Part shown: positions 54,688 to 63,481 of the stretch, piece after piece
Layout of the letters: every line of letters begins with the position of its first letter
Numbering within the stretch: position 1 is the stretch's first letter
Assembly: GCA_965656875.1 (NCBI GenBank)
Contig: CBFHMJ010000002.1
Coordinates: forward strand, 248,001 to 312,000
Length of the DNA stretch: 64,000 nucleotides
Source: CBFHMJ01 sp965656875
GTDB taxonomy: Bacteria; Pseudomonadota; Gammaproteobacteria; Enterobacterales; Alteromonadaceae
Direction of reading: 5' to 3'
Made by a program: the position numbers and the translations under genes
The notes under the pieces: generated by a model
The model's input: the letters and a program-made list of their open reading frames with translations, nothing else
Told to the model about the DNA's origin: nothing
The model's database searches: none

Positions 54688-55216
54688 AAAGCCTCCATGT
54701 TAAATTTACAGATTCCAGCCAAACACTGCCAACGTGCTAAAAGTGTGCTGTTTATAAATAATCAGTAGTACCGTAACTGGTTTATTTTATCGTTGTTGCT
54801 GGCGAATTTCTTTGTATCTTAATCAAGCATAGATTAGAAATGAAAGGTACTGTTGCATTTACCTTTTTTATAACCAGTTGATGCTATCTAATAGAAATAC
54901 AAATGTTAAATTTATAAAAATATATCGTTAATTTAATTTTGTTGGGAAATATTCGTTTATTTGATGATATTTCAAAATACCTAAGTATAATCCCTGACAG
55001 TGGTTCCTGATTCCCTGATTCAGGAAGGCAAGCCATAGACCAGTTAAGTCGCTTGGAGTCAGTAAGAAAAGAACACAATAAAAACAGCTGATAAGCATTT
55101 TGTTGTTAACACCTTCGCTACATGATTTCTTCTCAACTTTCGTTGAACATTCTCGCTGGTTATTGGTCTATTAAATTTGCAGACAATTATTTATATGACG
55201 ACATAGGACATAAAAT
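54688..55216. other. Gene-free region upstream of tatA
   Basis: This 529-base AT-rich stretch lies between divergent genes. It contains an imperfect palindrome TTCCTGA / TCAGGAA (55004-55026) that also holds a direct TCCCTGA repeat, and probably both promoters. The minus-strand frame over 54884-55078 has no ribosome binding site and no protein-like composition. Confidence 0.5.
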
Positions 55217-55483
55217 ATGGGTCTTGGTGGTATTAGTATTTGGCAACTGTTAATCATTTTAGCCATTATCGTTTTATTGTTTGGTACTAAAAAACTTCGT
55301 GGATTAGGTGGTGATCTTGGCTCTGCGGTTAAAGGCTTTAAAAACGCCGTATCTGATCCTGATAAAAAAGAAGAAAGTGAAGATAAAAACTTCAGTAGCG
55401 AGCCTCAGGCACAATTAAAGACGCCCGCTGACGAAAAAGCTGAGTCAGCGACGACAGCTGAAAAACAAAAAGATCAGGCCTGA
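55217..55483 (+). CDS. tatA: Sec-independent translocase subunit TatA
   Basis: An 88-residue protein: short periplasmic N-terminus, one transmembrane helix (IWQLLIILAIIVLLFGTKKL), the hinge, amphipathic helix LGGDLGSAVKGFKNAV and an acidic/polar tail. It forms the twin-arginine pore ring. First gene of tatABC, two bases ahead of tatB. Confidence 0.95.
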   Translation: MGLGGISIWQLLIILAIIVLLFGTKKLRGLGGDLGSAVKGFKNAVSDPDKKEESEDKNFSSEPQAQLKTPADEKAESATTAEKQKDQA

Positions 55484-55485
55484 GT

Positions 55486-55797
55486 ATGGGTTTTTGGGAG
55501 CTAATTGTCGTAGCAGTGGTTGGCCTGTTGGTATTGGGACCTGAAAGATTGCCCGTAGCCATTCGCACGGTAAGCCAGTGGGTTCGTTCTGCTAAGCAGT
55601 TAGCCAGTGCAGTAACGACAGAAATCAATGATGAATTGAACGTCAAAGAGCTGCATCAAAACTTAAAAAAAGCAGAGGAGCAAGGCATGAAAAATCTTGC
55701 TCCGGAGCTTGAATCTTCGGTCGAGGAGTTAAAGAAGGCGGCAGAATCTGTCAATAAGCCTTACGCAGAAGACTCTTCTGATTCAAAAAAAGTATAG
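55486..55797 (+). CDS. tatB: Sec-independent translocase subunit TatB
   Basis: A 103-residue protein starting MGFWELIVVAVVGLLVLGPERLP, the typical TatB opening with a Glu in the membrane segment and a GPERLP hinge, then a long charged amphipathic tail. It binds signal peptides together with TatC. Between tatA and tatC with short gaps. Confidence 0.95.
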   Translation: MGFWELIVVAVVGLLVLGPERLPVAIRTVSQWVRSAKQLASAVTTEINDELNVKELHQNLKKAEEQGMKNLAPELESSVEELKKAAESVNKPYAEDSSDSKKV

Positions 55798-55803
55798 TTA
55801 AAC

Positions 55804-56586
55804 ATGACCTCAAACATTGAAGACGATAAATCAGGTAGCCTGGTAAGCCATCTGGTTGAATTACGTAATCGTTTACTTCACTCCGTGGTATGTGTATTAC
55901 TGGTTTTTGCGTGTATGGCGTATTTTGCCAATGATATTTATACCTATGTATCTGCTCCTCTTGTGGAAGTAATGCCTGAAGGTGCAAACATGATTGCTAC
56001 TGATGTAGCTTCGCCTTTCTTTGCGCCTTTTAAGCTGACTTTCATCCTTGCAATTTTCGTATCCGTTCCTTACATCTTGCATCAGATTTGGGCTTTTATT
56101 GCACCAGGGTTGTATAGCCACGAACGTAAACTGGTGATGCCGTTATTATTCTCCAGTACCTTTCTGTTTTATGGCGGTATAGCGTTTGCCTACTACATTG
56201 TGTTTCCTTTAGTTTTTGGCTTTTTTACCCAAATAGCACCTGAAGATATTGTGATATCAACAGACATCAGTAGCTACCTGGATTTTGTACTAAAGCTATT
56301 TTTTGCGTTTGGTCTGGCGTTTGAAATTCCAATCGCTATTATGTTGCTGTGCTGGAGTGGAGTGACAAATCCAGAATCACTGAAAGAAAAAAGACCTTAC
56401 GTTGTTGTGTCTGTTTTCGTACTAGGTATGTTTCTTACTCCACCAGACGTCATCTCTCAGACATTATTGGCTATTCCAATGTGGCTACTCTTTGAAGTTG
56501 GTCTCATTTTTTCAGCTTTTTACACAAAGTCTGAAGACGAAAATGAAGTGTCAGATGAAACAGATCTGTCGAAAGAAACGGAGTAA
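55804..56586 (+). CDS. tatC: Sec-independent translocase subunit TatC
   Basis: A 260-residue protein with six transmembrane helices. N-terminal SHLVELRNRLLHS, the FAPFKLTFILAIF region, HQIWAFIAPGLYSHERK, and the FxFGLAFEIP helix are the family markers. It recognises twin-arginine signal peptides. The C-terminal tail is acidic. Confidence 0.95.
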   Translation: MTSNIEDDKSGSLVSHLVELRNRLLHSVVCVLLVFACMAYFANDIYTYVSAPLVEVMPEGANMIATDVASPFFAPFKLTFILAIFVSVPYILHQIWAFIAPGLYSHERKLVMPLLFSSTFLFYGGIAFAYYIVFPLVFGFFTQIAPEDIVISTDISSYLDFVLKLFFAFGLAFEIPIAIMLLCWSGVTNPESLKEKRPYVVVSVFVLGMFLTPPDVISQTLLAIPMWLLFEVGLIFSAFYTKSEDENEVSDETDLSKETE

Positions 56587-56594
56587 GTAAGTTT

Positions 56595-57080
56595 ATGAAA
56601 TATCTAGCTGGTGCCATTGGATTACTGGTGGTTTCTTTTTCTGGTATGGCTCAAAGCGATTCAATTAATGAAGCCGTTAATCAGTGTGCCCAGATTGAAA
56701 ATAGCTTGAAACGTTTGGTGTGTTACGACAAAGTTGCTGGAAAAATTGATAATTATCAGCAACAAGCATTTAGCGAAGTACCTGCGGCGGCTGGCGAAGC
56801 AGATTACGCACCGGATGACGCATTTGGTATGGAAATCACTGCAAAGCGTAAGCTGGCTAAGATTGACAGTCTTGTATCTACAGTAACGAAAAAAGATAAA
56901 AACATCAGTCGTGAACTGGTTCTGACACTTGAAAATGGTCAAGTTTGGAAGCAACTTGGTGACGAGTACTTCAAAGTTGATATTGGTGATGAGGTTACTA
57001 TTCAACGAGCATCTTTAGGATCATTCCTATTGACCGTTGAAGGTAAAAATCAGCGCTTGAGAGTTAAACGTCTGAAGTAA
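56595..57080 (+). CDS. Secreted small protein in the tat operon
   Basis: A 161-residue protein with signal peptide (about 1-19, ending GMAQ) and an N-terminal motif CAQIENSLKRLVCYDKVAG. Cysteines at this spacing (C-x11-CYD) occur in many exported gammaproteobacterial proteins, including VasI-like ones. A short beta-rich C-terminal domain follows (LVLTLENGQVWKQ, GDEVTIQRASLGSFLLTVEGKNQ). Lies 8 bases after tatC and one base before tatD, so it is co-transcribed with the tat operon. No known role in translocation. Confidence 0.75.
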   Translation: MKYLAGAIGLLVVSFSGMAQSDSINEAVNQCAQIENSLKRLVCYDKVAGKIDNYQQQAFSEVPAAAGEADYAPDDAFGMEITAKRKLAKIDSLVSTVTKKDKNISRELVLTLENGQVWKQLGDEYFKVDIGDEVTIQRASLGSFLLTVEGKNQRLRVKRLK

Positions 57081-57081
57081 T

Positions 57082-57864
57082 ATGTCTTTAGTTGACATTG
57101 GTCTTAATCTGACGAGTAGTCAGTTTAATAAAGACAGAGATGCTGTTATCTCCCGTGCTTTGAGCGCGGGAGTATCTCAGTTTATCCTGACAGGGACCGA
57201 CGTTTCTGAAAGTCAGTTTGCCTTTGAACTTACCGATACATTTCCCTCAACTTATTCAACTGCCGGGGTTCACCCTCATGATGCGAAATCTGTTTCGCAA
57301 GAATATCTGATTGAATTAAAAGCGCTGTTACAACATGATAAAGTTGTAGCGATCGGCGAATGTGGTCTCGATTTCAACCGGAATTACAGCCCTCCTGATG
57401 TGCAGGAGAGAGTCTTTGCAGAACAACTCGCTCTTACCGCAGATATTTCGAAGCCATTGTTTATGCATGAAAGAGATGCCAGCGAGCGTTTTTGCCAGAT
57501 ATTTGATGAGCATGCATCGGGAAAACCGGGTGTTGTACATTGTTTTACCGGCAGTAAAAAAGCACTAATGAGTTATCTCGACAGAGGACTGTATATTGGC
57601 ATTACAGGGTGGTTATGTGATGAGCGACGAGGTGGCGAGTTACGAGAGTTAGTCTCTTATATTCCGTCTGACAGACTATTAGTTGAGACTGATGCACCCT
57701 GGCTACTGCCCAGAGATCTTAAACCTAAACCTGCTTCACGGCGTAATGAACCAGCGTATTTACCGCATATTGTTCAAGCCATTGCGTCGTTAACAAATCA
57801 ATCTGTAGAATCCGTTACCTGTAGTACTGCGGAAAATTCTCGCGCGTTATTCCAGTTGAGATAG
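57082..57864 (+). CDS. tatD: TatD family metal-dependent DNase
   Basis: A 260-residue TIM-barrel nuclease of the TatD type. VDIGLNLTSSQF opening, GVHPHDAK, GECGLDFNRN, LFMHERDA, HCFTGS and the ETDAPWLLPRDLK metal site are all present. Members are Mg-dependent exonucleases in DNA repair or quality control. Its position behind tatC matches the E. coli order. Confidence 0.93.
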   Translation: MSLVDIGLNLTSSQFNKDRDAVISRALSAGVSQFILTGTDVSESQFAFELTDTFPSTYSTAGVHPHDAKSVSQEYLIELKALLQHDKVVAIGECGLDFNRNYSPPDVQERVFAEQLALTADISKPLFMHERDASERFCQIFDEHASGKPGVVHCFTGSKKALMSYLDRGLYIGITGWLCDERRGGELRELVSYIPSDRLLVETDAPWLLPRDLKPKPASRRNEPAYLPHIVQAIASLTNQSVESVTCSTAENSRALFQLR

Positions 57865-57868
57865 TGTG

Positions 57869-59767
57869 ATGACATTTCATGTACTACTGAGAGTCATCTT
57901 CGTAGGGCTGTTGATTGGCTCATTGTCAGTCCAGGCTGATGAGAAGATGGCAGACTTTCCTGATGTTTTGACGATTGATCGGACATTTGAATACGGATAC
58001 CCGAATGAATTATTCGAGTATACCGTTACTCCTCAGCAAGAAAGCACTTTCCCCGATGAGTCCGCACAATGGCAATCTGTTACCGATAAAATTCTGAATT
58101 TTGGTTTTTCTTATGATAACTACTGGCTAAGATTTGGTGTCAACAATCAGGATCGTGAAAGTGTTAATTTGCTGCTTGAGATAGCATTTCCATTGCTGGA
58201 TAAGGTCGAGCTTTATGTATTCCAGGAAGAGCAGCTAATTCAGCATCTGAGGCAGGGTGATAGTTTTTCATTTCATACCCGATATATTGAAAATGAAAAT
58301 ATTCTCTTTCCGTTGGACTTTCCTGAATCAGGACAATACACGGTTTACCTTCATGTACAAACCAGTGGAATTGTTTATATTCCTTTATCGCTTTATTCCT
58401 ATACAAATTATATTGAGGAAAGTAGTACATTTGGTTTTTTAACCGGTGGATTCCTTGGTGTTTTGGTTGCGCTTGCTATCTTCAATTTTCTTGTTTTTCT
58501 TTATACAAGACATCAGGGGTTCTTTTATCTGTCGATTTTTATTTTGTCACAGATCCTTATTCTTAATGGGATAAATGGACAAAACTTCCGATTGCTCATG
58601 TCTGACTGGAATTGGATGCAACAGCATTCTCTACCTGTTTTTTGTGGCCTCTATTTGTTCATTTCCGGGCCGCTTTCGATATCTGTTTTGCACATCAGAC
58701 AACGCTCCTGGCAGTTAGCATTGGTTCGTTCGTTAATGGCTGCAGCAGTTGTATCGACATTTATATTCATTCTTACGCCGGTTTATATTTCATTTAGTAT
58801 TCTTGCATTCTTAGCCATTCTTTATGCACTTAGTTTTCTTCTTATTGGTGTTGCTTATTGGCGCAATGGTTCAACTAATGCACGTACTTATATACTCATC
58901 TGGCTTATTCAACTCGGTTTGTTTGCGTTTGTCATTGCGCTTGGATTTGGTATGCCGACCGGTGATCTTCATGGTTATAACTTACTGTTGCCTTCGTCCA
59001 TCTTAACGATTCTATTGTTCTCATTTACGGTGTTTCGGCGGTTTTCACTGTATCAGGAGAAAGCGGTTCTCCGACAGCAGCAAAGTGAGATGCGTCATAA
59101 AATGTCGCAGGATATGCAGGCTGAAAAGATTCGCATTCAAGAGGATTATCAGGAAGAGCTTGAAGCAAGAATTCAGGAGAGTACTTTTGAACTTGAAATT
59201 GCATTGAGAGAGCTGGAAGAAAAAAACAGAGAATTAGAAAACCTGAACATGAGTGACTCATTAACTCAGGTAAAAAATCGCCGTTATTTTGATAAGCGTT
59301 ATCACGCTGAACTACGTCGTAGCCGCCGGGAAGAATCACCTCTGGCTATTATGATCCTCGATATTGATCGATTTAAGTCGGTGAATGATACATACGGCCA
59401 TTTAGTCGGCGATGAAGTATTACGAGTTGTCGCTCGACTAATTAAAGATCAGCTAAAACGTGTTGGTGATGATCTGTGTCGTTATGGCGGAGAAGAATTT
59501 GCGGTAATTTTACCATCAACAGATTCACAGGGCGTACAGTCACTGGCTGAAACCATCCGCCAGGTTATTGAAAGTACGCCGATTAATACCTCTGAAGGTG
59601 TTATAAATATCACAATTAGTATTGGTACCTATTCTTCCGTTATCAGAGCGGAGACCCCTGAAACTCAACATATTGATTATGCCGATAAAGCGCTGTATCA
59701 AGCTAAGAGTACAGGTAGAAATAAAGTTTGTTTATATAGTGATGATCAGGCATCGATCGAAGAGTAA
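57869..59767 (+). CDS. Diguanylate cyclase with 7TMR-DISM sensor region
   Basis: A 632-residue membrane protein. Signal peptide (about 1-24), a periplasmic 7TMR-DISMED2-like beta domain (to about 180), seven transmembrane helices (about 190-390), a coiled coil rich in Glu/Gln, and a GGDEF domain with catalytic GGEEF (RYGGEEFAVIL). The inhibitory site RVGD lies five residues before GGEEF, so feedback inhibition by cyclic di-GMP is likely. ATG at 57869 is preferred over the GTG one codon earlier. Separated from tatD by 4 bases, so probably in the same transcript. Confidence 0.92.
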   Translation: MTFHVLLRVIFVGLLIGSLSVQADEKMADFPDVLTIDRTFEYGYPNELFEYTVTPQQESTFPDESAQWQSVTDKILNFGFSYDNYWLRFGVNNQDRESVNLLLEIAFPLLDKVELYVFQEEQLIQHLRQGDSFSFHTRYIENENILFPLDFPESGQYTVYLHVQTSGIVYIPLSLYSYTNYIEESSTFGFLTGGFLGVLVALAIFNFLVFLYTRHQGFFYLSIFILSQILILNGINGQNFRLLMSDWNWMQQHSLPVFCGLYLFISGPLSISVLHIRQRSWQLALVRSLMAAAVVSTFIFILTPVYISFSILAFLAILYALSFLLIGVAYWRNGSTNARTYILIWLIQLGLFAFVIALGFGMPTGDLHGYNLLLPSSILTILLFSFTVFRRFSLYQEKAVLRQQQSEMRHKMSQDMQAEKIRIQEDYQEELEARIQESTFELEIALRELEEKNRELENLNMSDSLTQVKNRRYFDKRYHAELRRSRREESPLAIMILDIDRFKSVNDTYGHLVGDEVLRVVARLIKDQLKRVGDDLCRYGGEEFAVILPSTDSQGVQSLAETIRQVIESTPINTSEGVINITISIGTYSSVIRAETPETQHIDYADKALYQAKSTGRNKVCLYSDDQASIEE

Positions 59768-59796
59768 TACATTCGGTGTCGTTACAGGAGAATTCC

Positions 59797-60807
59797 GTGA
59801 ATACAGGTAATACCATCTTTCCTTTCACTCGTATGCGAAGAATGCGTCGCGATGATTTTTCACGTCGTTTAATGGCTGAATCAGTATTAACCGTTAACGA
59901 TCTTATTTACCCGGTATTTGTTATTGAAGGCGATAATGGACGAGAAGCCATCCCATCAATGCCTGGTATTGAACGATTAACGGTAGACTTGCTGGTAAAA
60001 GAAGCTAAAGAGTTAGCTGAATTGGGTATTCCTGCCATCGCGATTTTCCCCGTGGTTCCTGCAGAAAAAAAATCATTGATGGCAGAAGAGGCCTATAGTC
60101 CAGATGGATTGGCGCAGCGTGCTGTTAGAGCGATTAAAGCAGAAGTGCCGGATATTGGTGTGATTACTGATGTTGCATTGGATCCATTTACTACACATGG
60201 ACAAGATGGAATCATTGATGAAGATGGATATGTACTCAATGACATTACTATTGATGTATTGGTTAAACAGGCGGTTTCTCATGCTGAAGCTGGTGCAGAG
60301 GTTGTTGCACCATCAGATATGATGGATGGACGTGTGGGTGAGATACGGACTGCGCTTGAAGAAGCAGGCCATCCCAACACTCGAATTCTGGCGTATTCTG
60401 CAAAATATGCGTCTAACTATTATGGCCCGTTCCGTGATGCCGTAGGCTCTGCTGGTAATCTGAAAGGTGGTAACAAATACAGTTATCAGATGGACCCTGC
60501 AAACACAAACGAAGCATTGCGTGAAGTAGCGATGGACATCGAAGAGGGTGCAGACATGGTTATGGTGAAACCAGGTATGCCGTATCTTGATATTGTTCGT
60601 CGGGTAAAAGATGAATTTGGTGTTCCAACATATGCTTATCAGGTAAGTGGTGAATATGCGATGCATATGGCTGCGATTCAAAATGGTTGGTTGAGGGAAA
60701 AACCATGCATTATGGAAAGCTTGTTGGCATTTAAACGAGCCGGTGCTGACGGCATACTGACTTATTTTGCTAAACGAGTTGCCATTTGGCTTCGTGACGA
60801 AAAATAA
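59797..60807 (+). CDS. hemB: Delta-aminolevulinic acid dehydratase (porphobilinogen synthase)
   Basis: A 336-residue HemB. Substrate-binding lysines in ILAYSAKYAS and MVMVKPGMPYLDIV. The metal site reads DVALDPFTTHGQDG, with Asp/Gln where zinc enzymes have cysteines, so this is the Mg-dependent (Pseudomonas-like) type. The start is GTG at 59797, with AGGAG 6 bases before it; a frame seven codons longer exists but lacks such support. Follows the diguanylate cyclase gene. Confidence 0.95.
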   Translation: MNTGNTIFPFTRMRRMRRDDFSRRLMAESVLTVNDLIYPVFVIEGDNGREAIPSMPGIERLTVDLLVKEAKELAELGIPAIAIFPVVPAEKKSLMAEEAYSPDGLAQRAVRAIKAEVPDIGVITDVALDPFTTHGQDGIIDEDGYVLNDITIDVLVKQAVSHAEAGAEVVAPSDMMDGRVGEIRTALEEAGHPNTRILAYSAKYASNYYGPFRDAVGSAGNLKGGNKYSYQMDPANTNEALREVAMDIEEGADMVMVKPGMPYLDIVRRVKDEFGVPTYAYQVSGEYAMHMAAIQNGWLREKPCIMESLLAFKRAGADGILTYFAKRVAIWLRDEK

Positions 60808-60827
60808 TCAACAAGCATGATTGATTG

Positions 60828-60863
60828 AAAAAGCGCCTTTACCCGTTGTGGAGGCGCTTTTTT
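60828..60863 (+). terminator. Intrinsic terminator after hemB
   Basis: Stem AAAAAGCGCCT / AGGCGCTTTTTT with a 13-base loop, then TATTG. It lies 21 bases after the hemB stop codon and just before the oxygenase ribosome binding site. Confidence 0.85.
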
Positions 60864-60887
60864 ATTGCCTGGAGAAGGATTAATTCG

Positions 60888-61754
60888 ATGTTGCATGAAC
60901 TGAGCTCAGAATGGCTTAGCTGGTTAAAGGACAATTTACAGCGGAACTGTAATCCAGCAGAACTGTATTCAATTCTCAGAAAGAATGGCTTTTCTGAGAC
61001 TGCGATTAAAAATGGTTTTCAGATCGTTAAAGGGAGTATTCCTTATTCTGTGTTTTACAAAAAACAGATCGATTTTTCTCAGGTAACTGAAGGTATGCAG
61101 TCAGAGGTCGATTACCTGACTCTTGCTAAACGGCCATTTCTAGCCGGAAACGGTGTGAATATTGTTGAAAACACCTCTGATTTACAGTTAGTAACAGTCG
61201 ATGATTTTTTAACTCCAGCAGAATGTCAGTCCGTTATTAATGCGATAAACACTGAACTCAGACCCTCTGATATTTCTGGCAATAAACGCGATAAAGGTTT
61301 CAGAACCAGTGAAACATGCGATTTAGGTCAGCTAAATCATGCCGTCATACCGACCGTGGAACGAAGAATGAGTCAGCTTATTGGTCTGGCTGAATGTTGG
61401 TCAGAAGTTACTCAGGGACAAAAGTATTCAGTTGGACAAGAATTTAAAGCCCATACCGACTATTTTGAACCTGGCACACTGGAGTTTGAGCAATATGCTC
61501 GTATTGCAGGACAACGTACCTGGACATTTATGGTGTACTTGAATGATACGTTGGAAGGCGGTGAAACCTGGTTTCCAGTGATTGATGTCAAGTTTAAACC
61601 AAAAGCCGGACAAGCCGTGCTGTGGAATAATCTTTTACCATCGGGTAAGCCAAATCCTTCTTCATTGCATCATGGACAGCCGGTAATTGAAGGAGAGAAG
61701 TACATAATCACTAAGTGGTTCAGAGATAAAGGGAATGGAGAATTGTTTTTATAG
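60888..61754 (+). CDS. 2-Oxoglutarate/Fe(II)-dependent dioxygenase (prolyl 4-hydroxylase-like)
   Basis: A 288-residue protein with a helical N-terminal half (to about 100) and a P4H-type double-stranded beta helix. Iron ligands appear as HTD in FKAHTDYFEPG and the distal His in LHHGQPV, with the 2-oxoglutarate-binding Lys in EKYIITKWF. The start is ATG at 60888 with GGAGAAGG before it; the longer frame would run through the hemB terminator. Substrate unknown: ribosomal protein or peptide hydroxylation are possibilities. Confidence 0.85.
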   Translation: MLHELSSEWLSWLKDNLQRNCNPAELYSILRKNGFSETAIKNGFQIVKGSIPYSVFYKKQIDFSQVTEGMQSEVDYLTLAKRPFLAGNGVNIVENTSDLQLVTVDDFLTPAECQSVINAINTELRPSDISGNKRDKGFRTSETCDLGQLNHAVIPTVERRMSQLIGLAECWSEVTQGQKYSVGQEFKAHTDYFEPGTLEFEQYARIAGQRTWTFMVYLNDTLEGGETWFPVIDVKFKPKAGQAVLWNNLLPSGKPNPSSLHHGQPVIEGEKYIITKWFRDKGNGELFL

Positions 61755-61783
61755 ACAGAAGAGGAATCCCGTCTTTGTAGTGA

Positions 61784-62092
61784 TTAATCATCGGACGAAT
61801 CAGTATCATTGTCACGCGCTGATTCATTAAACAGATTGGATTGTGGCTCTGGATTATCAATATTGGCGAGTAAATCGAGTTGTTCCGCTTCACGTTTTTT
61901 CTTTGCTGATAAAGCTCTGCGTCTTCGTTGTTTGCATAACTGAAGGACCAGCCCTCGTTGTTCAGGCGTGAAATTCAGCCAGTCAAATCTCTCCTGTCTG
62001 CTTCGAAAGCAACCTTTACAATAGCCTTTTTTATTGGATTCACAACGTCCAATACATGGGCTGTCGATTGAGAGTAATTCTAACTGATGCAT
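61784..62092 (-). CDS. DUF1289 protein (102 aa)
   Basis: A 102-residue cytoplasmic protein with the DUF1289 pattern SPCIGRCESNKKGYCKGCFRSRQER (read in pieces), four Cys in a short span that likely bind zinc or an iron-sulfur cluster, then an Arg/Lys-rich helix and an acidic tail. Function unknown. A second copy of the family lies 260 bases upstream of its start on the same strand. Confidence 0.85.
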   Translation of the reverse strand: MHQLELLSIDSPCIGRCESNKKGYCKGCFRSRQERFDWLNFTPEQRGLVLQLCKQRRRRALSAKKKREAEQLDLLANIDNPEPQSNLFNESARDNDTDSSDD

Positions 62093-62300
62093 GATTTTGA
62101 CTACTGAATTATAGAGTCCTGTAAAGCGTCGTTATTGACCTGATTAATCTACACTAACGTGAGGTTGTTAATAAGGGATATTCATGACTTTGGTAACAGA
62201 CTGTTAAAGTATGGCAAAAAGAAGAAGTCAGTGCGAGGGGTAAGAATCGTAATCTGTTGTTGAATCGTTATAACTGTTCTGCAAAAAAAATCGTTCGTAT

Positions 62301-62320
62301 CAGCGCGTACCTTCGCGCTG
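62301..62320 (-). terminator. Small hairpin downstream of the DUF1289 gene
   Basis: A 7-bp stem CAGCGCG / CGCGCTG with a 6-base loop. On the minus strand an eight-T run follows about 10 bases after it. It is a weak terminator candidate. Confidence 0.4.
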
Positions 62321-62352
62321 AGTCCGAACACCACACACGCCGATAATAAATC

Positions 62353-62571
62353 TTAGTTCATCATCGCTTTAATTTTAGCTTCTCTGGCTATACGAGCTTG
62401 CTCTTTTCGATCGTGACAGTTTTTCAGGACTTGACGACGGGCATCATCATCCATGTCACGCCATTGTTTTCTCTCATCTTTACTGCGGAAACATCCGACA
62501 CAAATATCTGCCGCATTTAGCTTGCAGATCTTTTTACAAGGGCTCATAACTTTAGATTTAGCTGGTTCCAT
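62353..62571 (-). CDS. DUF1289 protein (72 aa)
   Basis: A 72-residue protein with SPCKKICKLNAADICVGCFRSKDE, the same four-Cys pattern as the neighbour at 61784 but without the C-terminal acidic tail. A Lys/Arg-rich helix follows the motif. A hairpin (62301-62320) stands downstream on the minus strand. Tandem members of one small family suggest duplication. Confidence 0.85.
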   Translation of the reverse strand: MEPAKSKVMSPCKKICKLNAADICVGCFRSKDERKQWRDMDDDARRQVLKNCHDRKEQARIAREAKIKAMMN

Positions 62572-63241
62572 AATAACGCTTCCGATGAATAGAAATAAAG
62601 GTACTAAGATCTTACTTAGAGGTTAAAATAAATGCAATTATGTTATCTTTTTGAGCCAGATTTTATTGTTTTATTAACACTGAAGCGGTTATAAGCCTGA
62701 ATCGTCATTAAAGTGTCGTTTTACCATGCCAACATGGTTGTTTGATCCTTTCTATCTGTAATTAGAAGGTGCTGACCTTTGCCGATGGATTTTGCTGCAG
62801 CTTGTCCATGCTATCATTTAAAAATAACTATATTCGTTTCAATGGCGTTCATGCTGCGTTCCACATCATTGATTAAGATGACTAAACCTGCTGCCGTGCG
62901 GCTTGCCTGAATGCCATTGAATTCGAACAAAGTTTCTCCCGCAAAGGTCAACACGCTCTGGATGAAATTTAGTGAATAACGCTTGAGATATACCGGAGTT
63001 AACAGACGCTGAGGTCAAGAGTTGATAAAAGTAAATATATGTGACCACTTTGGTTTAATCTTCAAGCGATTTTATTGCATGAATTGTTGGACTATTGCTG
63101 AATTTTCTTATAAATAAAACAGTCTTGTTTATGTGGGTATTTCAGCACAGGTGTATGCCGTAGATTCGTATAAATGAGTGTCACAGGGTAATTAATAAAT
63201 TTATATGGTTTATAAGTTTTCAGGCTTTAGAGGAAAAGTTG
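62572..63241. other. Gene-free region
   Basis: A 670-base AT-rich stretch. No tRNA-like fold, direct repeat or plausible coding frame was seen; the 60-residue minus-strand frame at 62866-63048 has no ribosome binding site. The promoter of the small gene at 63242 is expected at its right end. Confidence 0.5.
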
Positions 63242-63418
63242 ATGGCGAATAATTCACTACCCCCTATTTCGTTAATCAAGACATGGGTATGGATGATGAC
63301 AGAATCTGAAGAAGATGATGTCAGACAAAGAGGAATGGACAATTTAGTATCAGCATTTGGCTCACTAAAATCAGCGCAAGAATATCTACTAAAACAAAGT
63401 CAGAAAGAGAATGCCTGA
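63242..63418 (+). CDS. Small protein (58 aa)
   Basis: ATG at 63242 is preceded by GAGGAA at good spacing. The 58-residue product has a hydrophobic/aromatic first third with three adjacent Trp/Met residues, an acidic stretch (ESEEDD), then a helix with Leu and Gln; no signal peptide. Not recognised. The clear ribosome binding site makes it likelier to be real than a random frame. Confidence 0.5.
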   Translation: MANNSLPPISLIKTWVWMMTESEEDDVRQRGMDNLVSAFGSLKSAQEYLLKQSQKENA

Positions 63419-63481
63419 AACAAGATTTAACGTATAAATGATGCAAGCCAACGTATGCTGAGTTGGCTTGAACAATCGCAA

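Noticed and set aside
54884..55078. Minus-strand frame of 64 residues upstream of tatA
   Set aside because: No ribosome binding site and no recognisable composition; treated as intergenic.
60825..60887. Upstream ATG at 60825 as start of the dioxygenase
   Set aside because: It would translate through the hemB terminator hairpin; ATG 60888 has a strong ribosome binding site.
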